Shown: positions 1-8,710, counted from the first letter of the stretch. The stretch is 64,000 nt of DNA from Sedimenticola_A sp040506425 (GCA_965224515.1 OZ245051.1:1302001-1366000); one strand, 5' to 3'. Program-made: numbers and translations. The notes: a model not told the origin generated them from the sequence alone.

Positions 1-677
1 AGTTCCAGGTTGCTGTTGTGCAGTCCTACGAAACAGACCAGTTCAGCGGGAAATCCCCAGTTTTGCAGAATCCAGGCCCCCGCCTGTGAATGGTCCCACT
101 GAAAACTGTTGCGCTCGGCCAGGGAGAGCCTGTTGGAGGTGGTTTGCCACTCCAAAACCAGGGGTTCGTAGTATTCTCCCCAGGCGCTGAGCAGTACCGG
201 CAGGGCGACATCCGCCAGTAGCATGACAGTGAATGCCTCCTCGCGTTCTGATTTGCAGTGGATATCCGACAGTGCACGGGCAAGAAGCGCTTTAAGCAGT
301 GCATCCGACCAGAAGTGCTGGGGCTGAAAGATGCTGCCCTTTGGGTTCGGCAGCGACTCCTTCATGGCAAAAGAGAGCACTAGGGGTTTGATGTTGTTCA
401 GACCGAGTATGGTGACCCCGTGCTTGATACTGGTGACCTGGTGGGGAAGTGAGAAGTAGGCCGAGTTGACGGTGCTGAGCACCTTGCTTGCGATCTCCGG
501 GGTCGCGGTGATCATTTTGCTCAATTGGGGCAGATCCGGCTCCTCCTTGTTCACCTCGGTGACCAGGCGGGTAATTGCGGCTGGCAGCGGGGGGATCTCG
601 ATGCCCTCGAACATCTTATCGAAATTGCCGCCTGCCACTGTGGAGTGGCGTCGGATTTTGTCTATCAGTTTCAGCAC
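1..677 (-). CDS. HDOD domain protein, 3' part outside the window
   Basis: The gene enters from position 1, so only the first 225 or so residues are visible. They start at a GTG (677) preceded by a GGAAG ribosome binding site, with an in-frame TAA shortly upstream, so no earlier ATG is possible. Residues about 25-220 resemble an HDOD domain: an IPPLPAAITRL-type opening, then a helical body with ITATPEIASKVLSTVNSAYF and VTILGLNNIK. HDOD proteins are HD-like helical signalling proteins, usually without confirmed phosphohydrolase activity and often fused to further output domains. Any C-terminal domain is out of view. It is divergent from the rhodanese gene. The specific role is unknown. Confidence 0.8.
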   Translation of the reverse strand, partial: MLKLIDKIRRHSTVAGGNFDKMFEGIEIPPLPAAITRLVTEVNKEEPDLPQLSKMITATPEIASKVLSTVNSAYFSLPHQVTSIKHGVTILGLNNIKPLVLSFAMKESLPNPKGSIFQPQHFWSDALLKALLARALSDIHCKSEREEAFTVMLLADVALPVLLSAWGEYYEPLVLEWQTTSNRLSLAERNSFQWDHSQAGAWILQNWGFPAELVCFVGLHNSNLE

Positions 678-703
678 GGCGCTATCTTCCAGACTTGTTT
701 TAG

Positions 704-728
704 GAATTTATTGTTTTGTCTGATTATA
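704..728 (-). promoter_or_regulatory. -10 element and leader shared with the parA-like gene
   Basis: Read on the minus strand, TATAAT (728-723) is followed at once by a 21-nt leader (724-704). The same leader, with one difference, lies at 4318-4298 upstream of the ParA-like gene, also just after a TATAAT. The -10 is a good match; no convincing -35 is visible. The shared leader could be a transcript start region or a protein-binding site. This is inference from two copies only. Confidence 0.4.
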
Positions 729-816
729 GTGCCGGATAGCAAGACGGGGTGGGTTATTTAATTAATCTCAGGCAACCCCCGGCAGCTTTTTCCATCGTTG
801 TACGCTCCAGCGTTAT

Positions 817-830
817 TTGACCAAGGTCAA
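817..830 (+). promoter_or_regulatory. FNR/Dnr-type binding box
   Basis: The sequence is TTGAC-CAAG-GTCAA: two perfect inverted half-sites with a 4-nt spacer, the architecture of CRP/FNR-family sites of the Anr/Dnr type (TTGAY-N4-RTCAA). It lies about 85-95 bp before the ATG of the rhodanese gene, a plausible activator position. It suggests oxygen- or NO-responsive control of that gene. The regulator is inferred, not seen in the window. Confidence 0.5.
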
Positions 831-913
831 GCATGCAGGGTTCGCGTTGTGGTTCACTTCTACGCCATATGAGTCAGAAATGTGCATACCCAGAATATAA
901 GAGAGGGAAACCC

Positions 914-1384
914 ATGAACCTGCTGCAAGATCTGTTGAAGAGCGCTGCCCTGGTCCTGCTGTTTACTTTACCGGGAGTGACAGTCGCGGAAGAGAAACTG
1001 GATGGCCCCGCCCCTGCTTCGGTGGCGGGTACCACCTTTGTAGACACGGCGAAAGCGCAGCAGCTGAAGGCCGAAGGCATTCCCTTCGTGGATGTGCGTC
1101 CTGGGTTCATGTACGAGGCGGAGCGAATTCCAGGTGCGATCAGCTTGCCTCTGCCTGGCGGAGGGTTTAATCGTGAGGCACTGGCCAAAGTGGCCGGTCC
1201 CGGCGACCCGGTGGTGCTGCATTGCCGGGGCAAGGATTGCATGATGAGCTCCCTGGCGGCGATTGAGGCTGTCAAATGGGGTTACAGCCGAATCTACTAC
1301 TACCGCGCAGGCTTCAACGGCTGGAAAGCGGCCGGACAACAGGTGGAGGTGCCCACCAAGGAGGCGATGCAGGCTAAAAACTGA
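914..1384 (+). CDS. Periplasmic rhodanese-like protein
   Basis: Encodes 156 residues starting at an ATG behind a GAGAGGGA ribosome binding site; a longer in-frame start at 833 would bury the signal peptide. Residues 1-25 form a Sec signal peptide ending in an AEE-type cleavage region. The rest is a single rhodanese domain with VDVRPGFMYEAERIPGAISL and the active-site loop HCRGKDCM, in which the first Cys is the expected persulfide carrier and a second Cys sits five residues on. Single-domain periplasmic rhodaneses handle sulfane sulfur or serve redox relay roles. An FNR-type box lies upstream and a strong bidirectional terminator follows. The substrate is unknown. Confidence 0.85.
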   Translation: MNLLQDLLKSAALVLLFTLPGVTVAEEKLDGPAPASVAGTTFVDTAKAQQLKAEGIPFVDVRPGFMYEAERIPGAISLPLPGGGFNREALAKVAGPGDPVVLHCRGKDCMMSSLAAIEAVKWGYSRIYYYRAGFNGWKAAGQQVEVPTKEAMQAKN

Positions 1385-1480
1385 TCTCGGGCACATCGGG
1401 CCGGTCTCTTAAAGACCTTAATGTTGGGGGGTAGCGCCAGCGTAACCCACCATCCTGCCGTTTACCCCAGGGGTAAATAA

Positions 1481-1509
1481 CAAAGAAAGGGCCGAAGGCC
1501 CTTTCTTTG
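1481..1509. terminator. Bidirectional intrinsic terminator
   Basis: A 13-bp perfect stem (CAAAGAAAGGGCC and its complement) closes a GAA loop. A- and T-rich arms make it functional in both directions, and it sits between the convergent rhodanese and flavin reductase genes. Confidence 0.85.
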
Positions 1510-1528
1510 TTACACAGCAAAATCAGTA

Positions 1529-2542
1529 TTACTTGTTCGGATTATCCTGGGCCCACTCGAAGACATCGGAGTACATGTTGTCTTCGGAGAGTCCCGCTGC
1601 CAGGAAGGCGTCCTTTCCGGCAAACACCATGGGCGGTGGGCCGCTCATGTAGAGGTCATGGCTGCTCATATCCGGGTAGTCGGCCACAACGGCTTCGTGT
1701 ACCCATCCGGTGGCGCCTGTCCAACCCTCGTCGGGCTCCGAGAGTACCGGGGTGAACTGGACGTTTTCATGCTCTGCCGCCCACTGGGCTGCAAGGTTGG
1801 CCAGGTAGAGGTCCTGCTCTGAACGCACACCCCAGTAGAGATGCATGGGGCGGTTGATGCCGATGTGGAACGCATGTTCGATAATGCCCTTCAGAGGGGC
1901 GAAACCGGTGCCACCTGCCATGAAGATCAGGGGGCGCTCGGAGTCTTCGCGAAGGTAGAAGCCGCCCAGGGGCGCCTGGATGCGCTCGATGGATCCGGGT
2001 TTCATCTCGTCGAAGACGTAGTCGGTGAACTCACCGCCGGGTACCCGGCGGATGTGCAGTTCGATGCGATCGTCGTCGTGTGGGGCGTTGGCTATGGAGA
2101 AAGCGCGGCGGCGTCCATCTTCCATCAGGAAGTCGAGGTACTGTCCGGCCAGGAACTGCAGGCGCTGGTTCTCCGGCAGTTTCAGGTAGACCCGCATGAC
2201 ATCGTGGGCCAGCGTCTCCATCTCGTCGACTTTGCTGGGCAGGGTACGCACCTCGATCTCCTTGGTGCTCTCAACCTCCTTGATATGAACCGTGATGTCG
2301 CTTGAAGGCACTGCCTTGCAGGTCAGGCACTGGTTCTCCTCGCTCAGTGCCAGATCGCCCTCTTCCTCGCCCGGGTAGCCTACAGCCCCTTGCTCAAGTG
2401 TTCCTGCACAGCTTCCACAGAGTCCGTTGCGGCAACCATAGGGTAGTGCGATACCCTGGCGCTCTGCTGCATCGAGTATGGTTTCGCCCTCCTCAGTTGT
2501 GAACTGGTGGCCGCTGGGTGTGATATTGACTGTGAAACTCAT
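1529..2542 (-). CDS. Ferredoxin-NAD(P)H flavin reductase (glucoseen reductase-like)
   Basis: Encodes 337 residues. Residues 1-90 are a plant-type [2Fe-2S] ferredoxin domain with the ligands CRNGLCGSC and a later CLTC. Residues about 100-200 are an FAD-binding domain (GQYLDF, RRAFSIANAP) and 200-337 an NAD(P)-binding domain (FMAGGTGFAPLKGI, YMSGPPPMV). This is the layout of phenol hydroxylase or methane monooxygenase reductases, and of proteins usually named CDP-6-deoxy-delta-3,4-glucoseen reductase. That name is probably an over-annotation, since no deoxysugar genes lie nearby. It more likely passes electrons to an unidentified oxygenase or reductase partner. Gammaproteobacteria often carry this type near ubiD, as here. 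Transcription ends at the shared hairpin at 1481-1509. Confidence 0.85.
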   Translation of the reverse strand: MSFTVNITPSGHQFTTEEGETILDAAERQGIALPYGCRNGLCGSCAGTLEQGAVGYPGEEEGDLALSEENQCLTCKAVPSSDITVHIKEVESTKEIEVRTLPSKVDEMETLAHDVMRVYLKLPENQRLQFLAGQYLDFLMEDGRRRAFSIANAPHDDDRIELHIRRVPGGEFTDYVFDEMKPGSIERIQAPLGGFYLREDSERPLIFMAGGTGFAPLKGIIEHAFHIGINRPMHLYWGVRSEQDLYLANLAAQWAAEHENVQFTPVLSEPDEGWTGATGWVHEAVVADYPDMSSHDLYMSGPPPMVFAGKDAFLAAGLSEDNMYSDVFEWAQDNPNK

Positions 2543-2611
2543 AGGATTCCTTGAACAATTGAGTCAGAATGGAACAGAATTCTCTACTATTTTACTGCGA
2601 ATTAAAACCAT

Positions 2612-3481
2612 ATGTTAACTGAGCTTATCATGGGCTGCGGCTACCTGGGTCGTAAGGTGGCCCTGGCGAGCAAACAAAGGGGAGTGCCGGTGACCGGTAT
2701 GGTCCGCTCCCAGGCGAGTATTGAGGCCCTGGAGAGCCAGGGTATCAGGGCCATGCGCGCCGACCTGGACCTGCCTGAGCTACCTGATCTGCCCCTGCGG
2801 GATTCGAGTATCTACTACTTCGCGCCACCCCCCAGGGAGGGTGAGCTGGACAGCCGGGTGCGCAACCTGGTGCGGGGTTTTCAGCAACAGGGTCAGCCGC
2901 GCAGGATCGTCTACCTGAGCACCACCGGTGTCTATGGTGACTGCAAGGGAGCGTGGGTGGATGAGACCCGCACCCCCAATCCTGTAGTGGCCCGGGCAAA
3001 GCGCCGCTGGGATGCTGAGCAGGTGTTCCATCAGTGGCGCACCGAGACCGGGGGTGAGTTGGTGATACTTCGCGTTGCTGGCATCTACGGGCCGGGCAAG
3101 TTGCCCCTGGACCGCCTGCGCAAGGGGCTGCCGTTGATCAGTGAACAGGAGGCCCCCTTCACCAATCGTATCCATGCCGACGACCTGGTGCAGGTATGCC
3201 TTGCCGCCATGGAGCGGGGCGTGGACGGGGAGACCTACAACGTCAGTGACGGCCACCCTGGCACCATGACCGATTACTTCAACCGCATTGCCGACCGTGC
3301 CGGTCTGCCACGTCCGCCCCAGATCCCCATGTCCGAGGGTGCGGGGAAGCTCTCTGCCGGCATGATGTCCTACATGGCCGAGTCGCGCCGGCTGAGCAAC
3401 CGAAAGATGCTGGATGAGTTGGGTGTGGAGTTGATGTACCCGGATCTTGATGTGGGCCTTGATGCCTGTTTCAGCGAATAG
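2612..3481 (+). CDS. NAD(P)-dependent epimerase/dehydratase (SDR) family protein
   Basis: Encodes 289 residues. The N-terminus has the Rossmann motif GCGYLG (residues 8-13), and residues 105-115 contain STTGVYG with the family tyrosine. A central RVAGIYGPGKLPLDRL and IHADDLVQVCLAAM match extended atypical SDRs of the YeeZ type. These bind NAD(P), and most have no assigned substrate. The gene is divergent from the flavin reductase, separated by 69 bp holding both promoters. The start is the first ATG; the ribosome binding site is weak. A 25-bp inverted repeat lies downstream. Confidence 0.8.
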   Translation: MLTELIMGCGYLGRKVALASKQRGVPVTGMVRSQASIEALESQGIRAMRADLDLPELPDLPLRDSSIYYFAPPPREGELDSRVRNLVRGFQQQGQPRRIVYLSTTGVYGDCKGAWVDETRTPNPVVARAKRRWDAEQVFHQWRTETGGELVILRVAGIYGPGKLPLDRLRKGLPLISEQEAPFTNRIHADDLVQVCLAAMERGVDGETYNVSDGHPGTMTDYFNRIADRAGLPRPPQIPMSEGAGKLSAGMMSYMAESRRLSNRKMLDELGVELMYPDLDVGLDACFSE

Positions 3482-3538
3482 GCGCTTTGGTGTAATGCGT
3501 TTTGTTATCGTTCAACCGAGTTTGATTGTCGGTTTGTC

Positions 3539-3606
3539 GTAGGAGCCCAGTCCCCTGGGCGATTGAGTAACCGCCAGTCATATCGCCCAGGGGACTGGGC
3601 TCCTAC
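3539..3606. repeat. REP-like element with 25-bp perfect inverted repeats
   Basis: The arms at 3539-3563 and 3582-3606 are perfectly complementary over 25 bp, start GTAGGAGCCCAG, and leave an 18-nt loop. The GTAGGAGC start is shared with the element at 8711-8783. It resembles the REP/BIME elements of pseudomonads that are mobilised by RAYT proteins. It sits between convergent genes, where it may also act as a terminator. Confidence 0.8.
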
Positions 3607-3643
3607 TTGTTTCATCAATACCGAGGCCCATCTTTTTCAGTGT

Positions 3644-4285
3644 TCAGGGATAGTTCTTCGGGTCAGTCAGCCAGTCGAGTACCGGGTCCCAGAGTTCCAC
3701 GTCCTGCCATACCATTGAAGGAGCCAGCTCGAAGATGCCCAGGCCGCGCTCGGCTGAGCGGATGTAGTTCTGGCTCTCCCTGAGGTGGGTCAGGAAAGGA
3801 ACTTTCAGGTGTCCGAGATACTCTTCCAACTGGTGATAGATGATGGTGTTCTCTTTCGCCCTGTTGGCGACAATGGCGATCTTGGTCTGGTCCCTGGATA
3901 CGCGGCCGCTGCTCAGCAACTCCTGCAGGAAGCGGTTGCAGGCGCGCATGTCGATGGGTGAGGGGAGTACGGGGATGATCAGGGTCTCCACCTTGCGCAG
4001 CATCTCGTTGATCACCTTGCCGTGGGTTCCGGCTGGGGCGTCCATGATCAGGTACTCTGTTCCCTTCTGTGGCTTGACCGGGCTGTTCACACCGTCGATG
4101 GCTTCGATCTCGGGGATCCCTTCGTAGTCTTTCCTGGCTTCAAGCCAGTCCAGGGTCGACCCCTGGGGATCGTAATCGGCCAGTGCCACCTTGGCTCCTT
4201 CATCGGCAAACCAGGTGGCGATATTGGTGGCCAGGGTGGTTTTGCCGCAACCTCCCTTGGCGTTCATCAGCATGATGGTGCGCAT
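3644..4285 (-). CDS. ParA/MinD-family ATPase, orphan
   Basis: Encodes 213 residues from the ATG at 4285, chosen because GGAG lies 8 nt upstream and the deviant Walker A box then falls at the N-terminus (MRTIMLMNAKGGCGKTT). DYDPQGS is the Walker A' region and MDAPAG the Walker B region, both typical of ParA. Orphan ParA proteins position cargo such as chemoreceptors, carboxysomes or storage granules, or act in unknown processes. No ParB or parS-like gene is next to it, so chromosome partitioning is unlikely. The leader carries a motif shared with the HDOD gene. Confidence 0.85.
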   Translation of the reverse strand: MRTIMLMNAKGGCGKTTLATNIATWFADEGAKVALADYDPQGSTLDWLEARKDYEGIPEIEAIDGVNSPVKPQKGTEYLIMDAPAGTHGKVINEMLRKVETLIIPVLPSPIDMRACNRFLQELLSSGRVSRDQTKIAIVANRAKENTIIYHQLEEYLGHLKVPFLTHLRESQNYIRSAERGLGIFELAPSMVWQDVELWDPVLDWLTDPKNYP

Positions 4286-4297
4286 GTTGGTGCTCCA

Positions 4298-4326
4298 GAA
4301 TTTATTATTTTGTCTGATCAATTATA
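4298..4326 (-). promoter_or_regulatory. -10 element and leader shared with the HDOD gene
   Basis: On the minus strand, TATAAT (4326-4321) is followed after two bases by a 21-nt leader (4318-4298) that matches 724-704 at 20 of 21 positions. It lies just upstream of the GGAG ribosome binding site of the ParA-like gene. The meaning of the conserved leader is not known. Confidence 0.4.
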
Positions 4327-4342
4327 GGCACTGGTCAGAAAA

Positions 4343-5815
4343 TTATTCGTCAAGAATATTGAGCTCGTCCCAGATTTCGTCAATCCGTTCTTTTACCGCC
4401 GGATCCATGGTGATGGGCTCGCCCCATTCGCGGTCTGTCTCGCCTGGCCACTTGTTGGTGGCGTCGAAGCCAATCTTGGAGCCCAGGCCGGAAACAGGCG
4501 AGGCGAAGTCCAGGTAGTCGATGGGGGTGTTCTCGATCATGGTGGTATCCCGGGCCGGGTCCATGCGGGTGGTCATGGCCCAGATCACATCGTTCCAATC
4601 CCGCACGTTGACGTCGTCGTCGGTGACGATAACGAACTTTGTGTACATGAACTGGCGCAGGAAGGACCAGACCCCCATCATCACCCGCTTGGCGTGGCCG
4701 GGATACTGCTTCTTCATGGAGACCACCGCCATGCGGTAGGAGCACCCCTCGGGCGGCAGGTAGAAGTCGGTAATCTCCGGGAACTGCTTCTGCAGTATCG
4801 GCACGAAGACCTCGTTCAGTGCCACGCCCAGCACAGCGGGTTCATCCGGCGGCCGGCCGGTGTAGGTGCTGTGGTAGATGGGGTCGCTGCGGCGGGTGAT
4901 ACGGTCGATGGTGAAGACCGGGAAATCCTCTACCTCGTTGTAGTAGCCGGTGTGGTCGCCGTAGGGGCCTTCCGGCGCCATGTCATCGGGGTGTATGTGG
5001 CCCTCGAGCACGAATTCAGCCGAGGCGGGCACCTGCAGGTCATTGCCGATGCAGTTGGCCACTTCGCTTCGGCTGCCCCTCAGCAGACCTGCAAAAGCGT
5101 ATTCGGACAGGGTGTCCGGCACCGGGGTGACCGCACCGAGTATGGTCGCAGGGTCGGCGCCCAGGGCAACGCTGATCGGGAAGGGTTCACCGGGGTGGGC
5201 CTTCTGCCAGTCCCGGAAATCCAGGGCTCCGCCGCGATGGGAGAGCCAGCGCATGATGACCCGGTTTTTAGCGATCTTCTGCATGCGGTAGATGCCGAGA
5301 TTCTGACGGGATTTCTCAGGGCCGCGGGTAACCACCAAGCCCCAGGTGATCAGGGGGGCTACGTCACCGGGCCAGCAGGTCTGGATTGGCAACTGGTCCA
5401 GGTCCACAGCATCGCCTTCATCCACTTGCTCCTGACATGGCGGATGTTTGATGCTTTTCGGTGCCATATCGAGCACTTTTCTGAACATGGGGAGCTTTTC
5501 CCAGGCATCCTTCACGCCCTTGGGCGGCTCAGGCTCTTTCAACTTGGCCAGCAGTTTGCCCACCTCCCGCAGTGCCTCGACTGAATCCTCGCCCATGCCC
5601 ATGGCGACCCGGCGCGGGGTGCCGAAGAGGTTGCCCAGCAGGGGGATGTCGGAGCCCTTTACCCGCTCGAACAGCAGCGCGGGTCCGCCTGCGCGCAGGG
5701 TGCGGTCGCAGATCTCGGTGATCTCCAGGTTTGGATTCACCTCTGTACTGATTCGCTTGAGTTCGCCCTGGGCTTCCAGCTGGCTGATAAAATCACGAAG
5801 ATCTTTGTAGCGCAT
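4343..5815 (-). CDS. ubiD: UbiD: 3-octaprenyl-4-hydroxybenzoate decarboxylase
   Basis: Encodes 490 residues, the normal UbiD length, from the ATG at 5815 (MRYKDLRDFI). UbiD enzymes use prenylated FMN made by UbiX to decarboxylate 4-hydroxy-3-polyprenylbenzoate in ubiquinone biosynthesis. Diagnostic stretches include the family opening LRDFISQLEAQGELKRI, NLFGTPRRVAMGMG, the conserved EGPYGDHTGYYN with an active-site glutamate, and the late GWSF-like segment with IDYLDFASPV. It begins 17 bp after the SH3-domain gene on the same strand, so co-transcription is likely. UbiX, which makes the cofactor, is not in the window. Confidence 0.93.
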   Translation of the reverse strand: MRYKDLRDFISQLEAQGELKRISTEVNPNLEITEICDRTLRAGGPALLFERVKGSDIPLLGNLFGTPRRVAMGMGEDSVEALREVGKLLAKLKEPEPPKGVKDAWEKLPMFRKVLDMAPKSIKHPPCQEQVDEGDAVDLDQLPIQTCWPGDVAPLITWGLVVTRGPEKSRQNLGIYRMQKIAKNRVIMRWLSHRGGALDFRDWQKAHPGEPFPISVALGADPATILGAVTPVPDTLSEYAFAGLLRGSRSEVANCIGNDLQVPASAEFVLEGHIHPDDMAPEGPYGDHTGYYNEVEDFPVFTIDRITRRSDPIYHSTYTGRPPDEPAVLGVALNEVFVPILQKQFPEITDFYLPPEGCSYRMAVVSMKKQYPGHAKRVMMGVWSFLRQFMYTKFVIVTDDDVNVRDWNDVIWAMTTRMDPARDTTMIENTPIDYLDFASPVSGLGSKIGFDATNKWPGETDREWGEPITMDPAVKERIDEIWDELNILDE

Positions 5816-5832
5816 AAGAGTATTGCCCGAGG

Positions 5833-6546
5833 TCAGATTCTGAAGCCGCCGTAGCGCTTGGCGATACGGAAATTCTTGTAGGCGATGCCACTGATGAAAC
5901 TGATCAGTATGATCACTCCAAGTACCAGAAGATGCCATGCCTCGAACCGGTATCCACCATTCGACGGGGCTGTGCTGGTGGATGGCTCCATACCCAGCGC
6001 GGCAGCTGCCTGGCTGATGCGTATTTTCAGTGCGCGGTTTTCCGCTTCAAGCTCGCCCTGGGGTCTGCCCCCGCTCTCCTTGAGGGCCTGCTCAAGTTTT
6101 GTTCTGGTGCCGGCCAGTTCTGTATTGAGCTGTTTGATCTCTGCCTTGGCATCTTTCAGCGCCTGTCCCTGCTCCGGGGCGGGGGCGGCCGGTGCACTGC
6201 CCTGGCCGGCTTTGAGCTGCTTGAGCTCTTTCTGCGCAGCGGAGAGCTGCTGCTGCAGGCCGCTGGTGCGGGCCTGGAGTTCCAGCAGCATCACCTTGGC
6301 GGGTTTCTCAATGGTGATGTAGCTGTTCTCGATCCAGCCAACGGTGTCATCACCCGTGCGGACCTTGGTGTAGCCTTTCTTCTTCTCCAGAATCTCCACC
6401 GGGGTGCCGCTGGGCAGTACCTTGAGGGGCTCGGTGGTGGCGTCCGCTGTGCTGTAGAGGCCGGCCAGCAACTTGTCCGTGATGTGGGCACTGTAGGCCG
6501 GAACCGTCAGCAGAATCAGCAGCAGGGTGATCAGGCACTTTTTCAT
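5833..6546 (-). CDS. SH3-domain coiled-coil membrane protein (YgiM-like)
   Basis: Encodes 237 residues. A Sec signal peptide (1-19, ending AYSA) is followed by a bacterial SH3 domain at about 25-80 (VLPSGTPVEILEKKKGYTKV, GWIENSYI). A long coiled coil follows at about 85-185, then a C-terminal membrane helix at about 205-225 and a short basic cytoplasmic tail. This is the layout of the TIGR04211/YgiM family, which faces the periplasm and probably binds cell-wall material; its function is not established. Its start codon overlaps the stop of the oligopeptidase gene by 4 bp, so the two are translationally coupled. Confidence 0.85.
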   Translation of the reverse strand: MKKCLITLLLILLTVPAYSAHITDKLLAGLYSTADATTEPLKVLPSGTPVEILEKKKGYTKVRTGDDTVGWIENSYITIEKPAKVMLLELQARTSGLQQQLSAAQKELKQLKAGQGSAPAAPAPEQGQALKDAKAEIKQLNTELAGTRTKLEQALKESGGRPQGELEAENRALKIRISQAAAALGMEPSTSTAPSNGGYRFEAWHLLVLGVIILISFISGIAYKNFRIAKRYGGFRI

Positions 6547-8576
6547 GTCGTTATACCGCTGTGTCTCAATAGGGCATCGATCTGGGGTTCCCGCCCGCGG
6601 AAGCCGATGAACAGTTCCATGGCATCCTTGGACCCCCCTTTTTCGAGAATATTCTGCAGAAAGGAGGTGCCTGTCTCGCGGTCGAAGATTCCCCGCTCCT
6701 CGAAAAGCGAGAAGGCATCAGCTGATAATACCTCTGCCCACTTGTAGCTGTAATAACCAGCGGCATAACCACCGGCGAAGATGTGGGAGAAGCCGTGGGC
6801 GAAACGGTTGAATTCAGGGGCCTTGATCACCGCAACCCTGGATCTGACCTCGTTGAGGATGTCGTAGATGTGCCCGCCTCGCCCGGGGTTGTACTCCCGG
6901 TGCATACGGAAATCGAACAGTGAGAATTCCAGCTGGCGCACCATCTGCATGCCGGACTGGAAGTTCTTGGCCGCCTTCATGCGGTCGTATAGGGTTGCCG
7001 GTATGGACTCGCCGGTCTCGTAGTGACCGGATATGCGGTCCAGGGCATCGCGTTCCCAGCACCAGTTCTCCATGAACTGGCTGGGCAGCTCCACAGCATC
7101 CCAGGCAACGCCGTTGATGCCGGAGACGCCGGGGTAATCCACCTTGGTCAGCATATGGTGCAGACCGTGGCCGAATTCGTGGAACAGGGTCTCAACCTCG
7201 TCGTGGGTGAACAGTGCCGGCTTGTCACCCACCGGCGGCGAGAAGTTGCAGGTGAGGAAGGCCACCGGGATCTGGTCATACTGCTTGTTGAACATGCGCA
7301 CCACGCACTCGTCCATCCAGGCGCCACCACGCTTCTTCTGGCGGGCGTAGAGGTCGAGATAGAACTGGCCGCGCATCTCGCCGTGTGCATCGCGGATCTC
7401 GAAAAAGCGCACATCCGGGTGCCAGGTTTCAACGTCGTCAACTTCAGCGATCTCGATGCCGTAGAGGCGGTTGACCACGGCGAACATCCCGGAGAGGACC
7501 TTGGCTTCGGGGAAGTAGGGTTTGAGCTCTTCCTGGGTGATGGCGTAGCGGTGCTGGCGCAGTTTCTCGGAGTAGTAGCCGATGTCCCAGGCCTCCAGGC
7601 CCTGCGCGCCAAATTCCGATTTCGCGTACTCCTCCAGCTCCTGGAGTTCCTGCTTCGCCTGGTCATGGGAGCGCTCCGCCAGGTCGTAGAGAAAATTCAG
7701 CACCTCGTCGCTGGAGCGGGCCATCTTCTTGGCCAGGGATCTCTCCGCATAGTTGTCGAAGCCGAGCAGTTGAGCCTGCTCGTGGCGCAGGGCGAGGATG
7801 CTCTCCATTATCTCGCTGTTGTCCCATTTGCCGGCATCCGGGCCCTGGTCCGATGCGCGGGTGGCATAGGCCTCGTACATCTCCCGGCGCAGCTCCCGGT
7901 TGTCGGCATATGTCATCACCGGCAGGTAAGAGGGGAACTCAAGGGTCAGCATCCAGCCCTCCTCGTCACGCTGCTCGGCGGTCTGCCGGGCCAGGCCGAG
8001 GGCGGATTCAGGGAGGCCGGCCAGTTCGGCCTCGTCGGTGATCAGCTTGGTCCAGGCGTTGGTGGCATCCAGCAGGTTGTCCGAGTACTTGCTGGTCAGC
8101 TTGGTGAGCTCCTGGCTGATCTCCTTGTAGCGGCTCTTTTTCTCAGGGGGAAGGTCGACGCCGGAGAGGCGGAAATCCCGCAGGGCGTTCTCCAGCAGCT
8201 TGCGCTGGGCCTCGTCCAGGTCGGCACTGCTCTCGGACACCGCCTTGTAGGCGTTGCAGAGCTGTTCGTTCTGGCCCATCTCGGTGCCATAGTCGCTGAG
8301 CATCGGCAGGCAGGCGTTATAGGCGTCACGCAGCTCGTCGCTGTTCACCACGGAGTTCATGTGGCTCACCGGGGACCAGGCGCGGCTGATGCGGTCGTCA
8401 ACGATCTCCAGGGGCTCCACCAGGTTGTCCCAGGTATAGGGGCTGCTCCCGGCCAACAGCTTTTCGGTCAGTTCGCGGCCCTCTTTGAGGAGCTGCGTCA
8501 TGGCCGGTTCGGCATGTTCGGGTTTGATGCGGGAGAAGGGTGGAAGTCCCTCAAGTTCGAGCAACGGGTTGTCCAT
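6543..8576 (-). CDS. prlC: Oligopeptidase A (M3 metallopeptidase)
   Basis: Encodes 677 residues, matching the usual length of about 680. The zinc-binding motif HEFGH is present within TLFHEFGHGLHHML, with the downstream glutamate region in WDAVELPSQFMENW. Cytosolic oligopeptidase A degrades short peptides, including cleaved signal peptides. The N-terminal half is the helical M3 domain (PFSRIKPEHAEPAM). It is first in an operon with the SH3 protein (4-bp overlap) and ubiD. Upstream is a 290-bp spacer holding a REP-like element. Confidence 0.95.
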   Translation of the reverse strand: MDNPLLELEGLPPFSRIKPEHAEPAMTQLLKEGRELTEKLLAGSSPYTWDNLVEPLEIVDDRISRAWSPVSHMNSVVNSDELRDAYNACLPMLSDYGTEMGQNEQLCNAYKAVSESSADLDEAQRKLLENALRDFRLSGVDLPPEKKSRYKEISQELTKLTSKYSDNLLDATNAWTKLITDEAELAGLPESALGLARQTAEQRDEEGWMLTLEFPSYLPVMTYADNRELRREMYEAYATRASDQGPDAGKWDNSEIMESILALRHEQAQLLGFDNYAERSLAKKMARSSDEVLNFLYDLAERSHDQAKQELQELEEYAKSEFGAQGLEAWDIGYYSEKLRQHRYAITQEELKPYFPEAKVLSGMFAVVNRLYGIEIAEVDDVETWHPDVRFFEIRDAHGEMRGQFYLDLYARQKKRGGAWMDECVVRMFNKQYDQIPVAFLTCNFSPPVGDKPALFTHDEVETLFHEFGHGLHHMLTKVDYPGVSGINGVAWDAVELPSQFMENWCWERDALDRISGHYETGESIPATLYDRMKAAKNFQSGMQMVRQLEFSLFDFRMHREYNPGRGGHIYDILNEVRSRVAVIKAPEFNRFAHGFSHIFAGGYAAGYYSYKWAEVLSADAFSLFEERGIFDRETGTSFLQNILEKGGSKDAMELFIGFRGREPQIDALLRHSGITT

Positions 8577-8710
8577 CAGGTAATAAGCTCACAGAAATCA
8601 GAAAGGGCTATTTTGCCACAGTTATGCAGGGCGGGTTAGCGGCGGTGTTAACTGGCATTTGGCGGTGCAATACGCTGCGCCCTTACGCCCTGGTTAAGCG
8701 GTGGCAGCCG

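Noticed and set aside
1529..2542. Assignment as a deoxysugar (glucoseen) biosynthesis enzyme
   Set aside because: Common database name, but no dideoxysugar genes are present; only the ferredoxin-flavin reductase architecture is supported.
7023..8639. Long open plus-strand frame antisense to oligopeptidase A
   Set aside because: Low-complexity GC-driven shadow of prlC with no ribosome binding site and no recognisable domain; the minus strand has the zinc motif and full-length family match.
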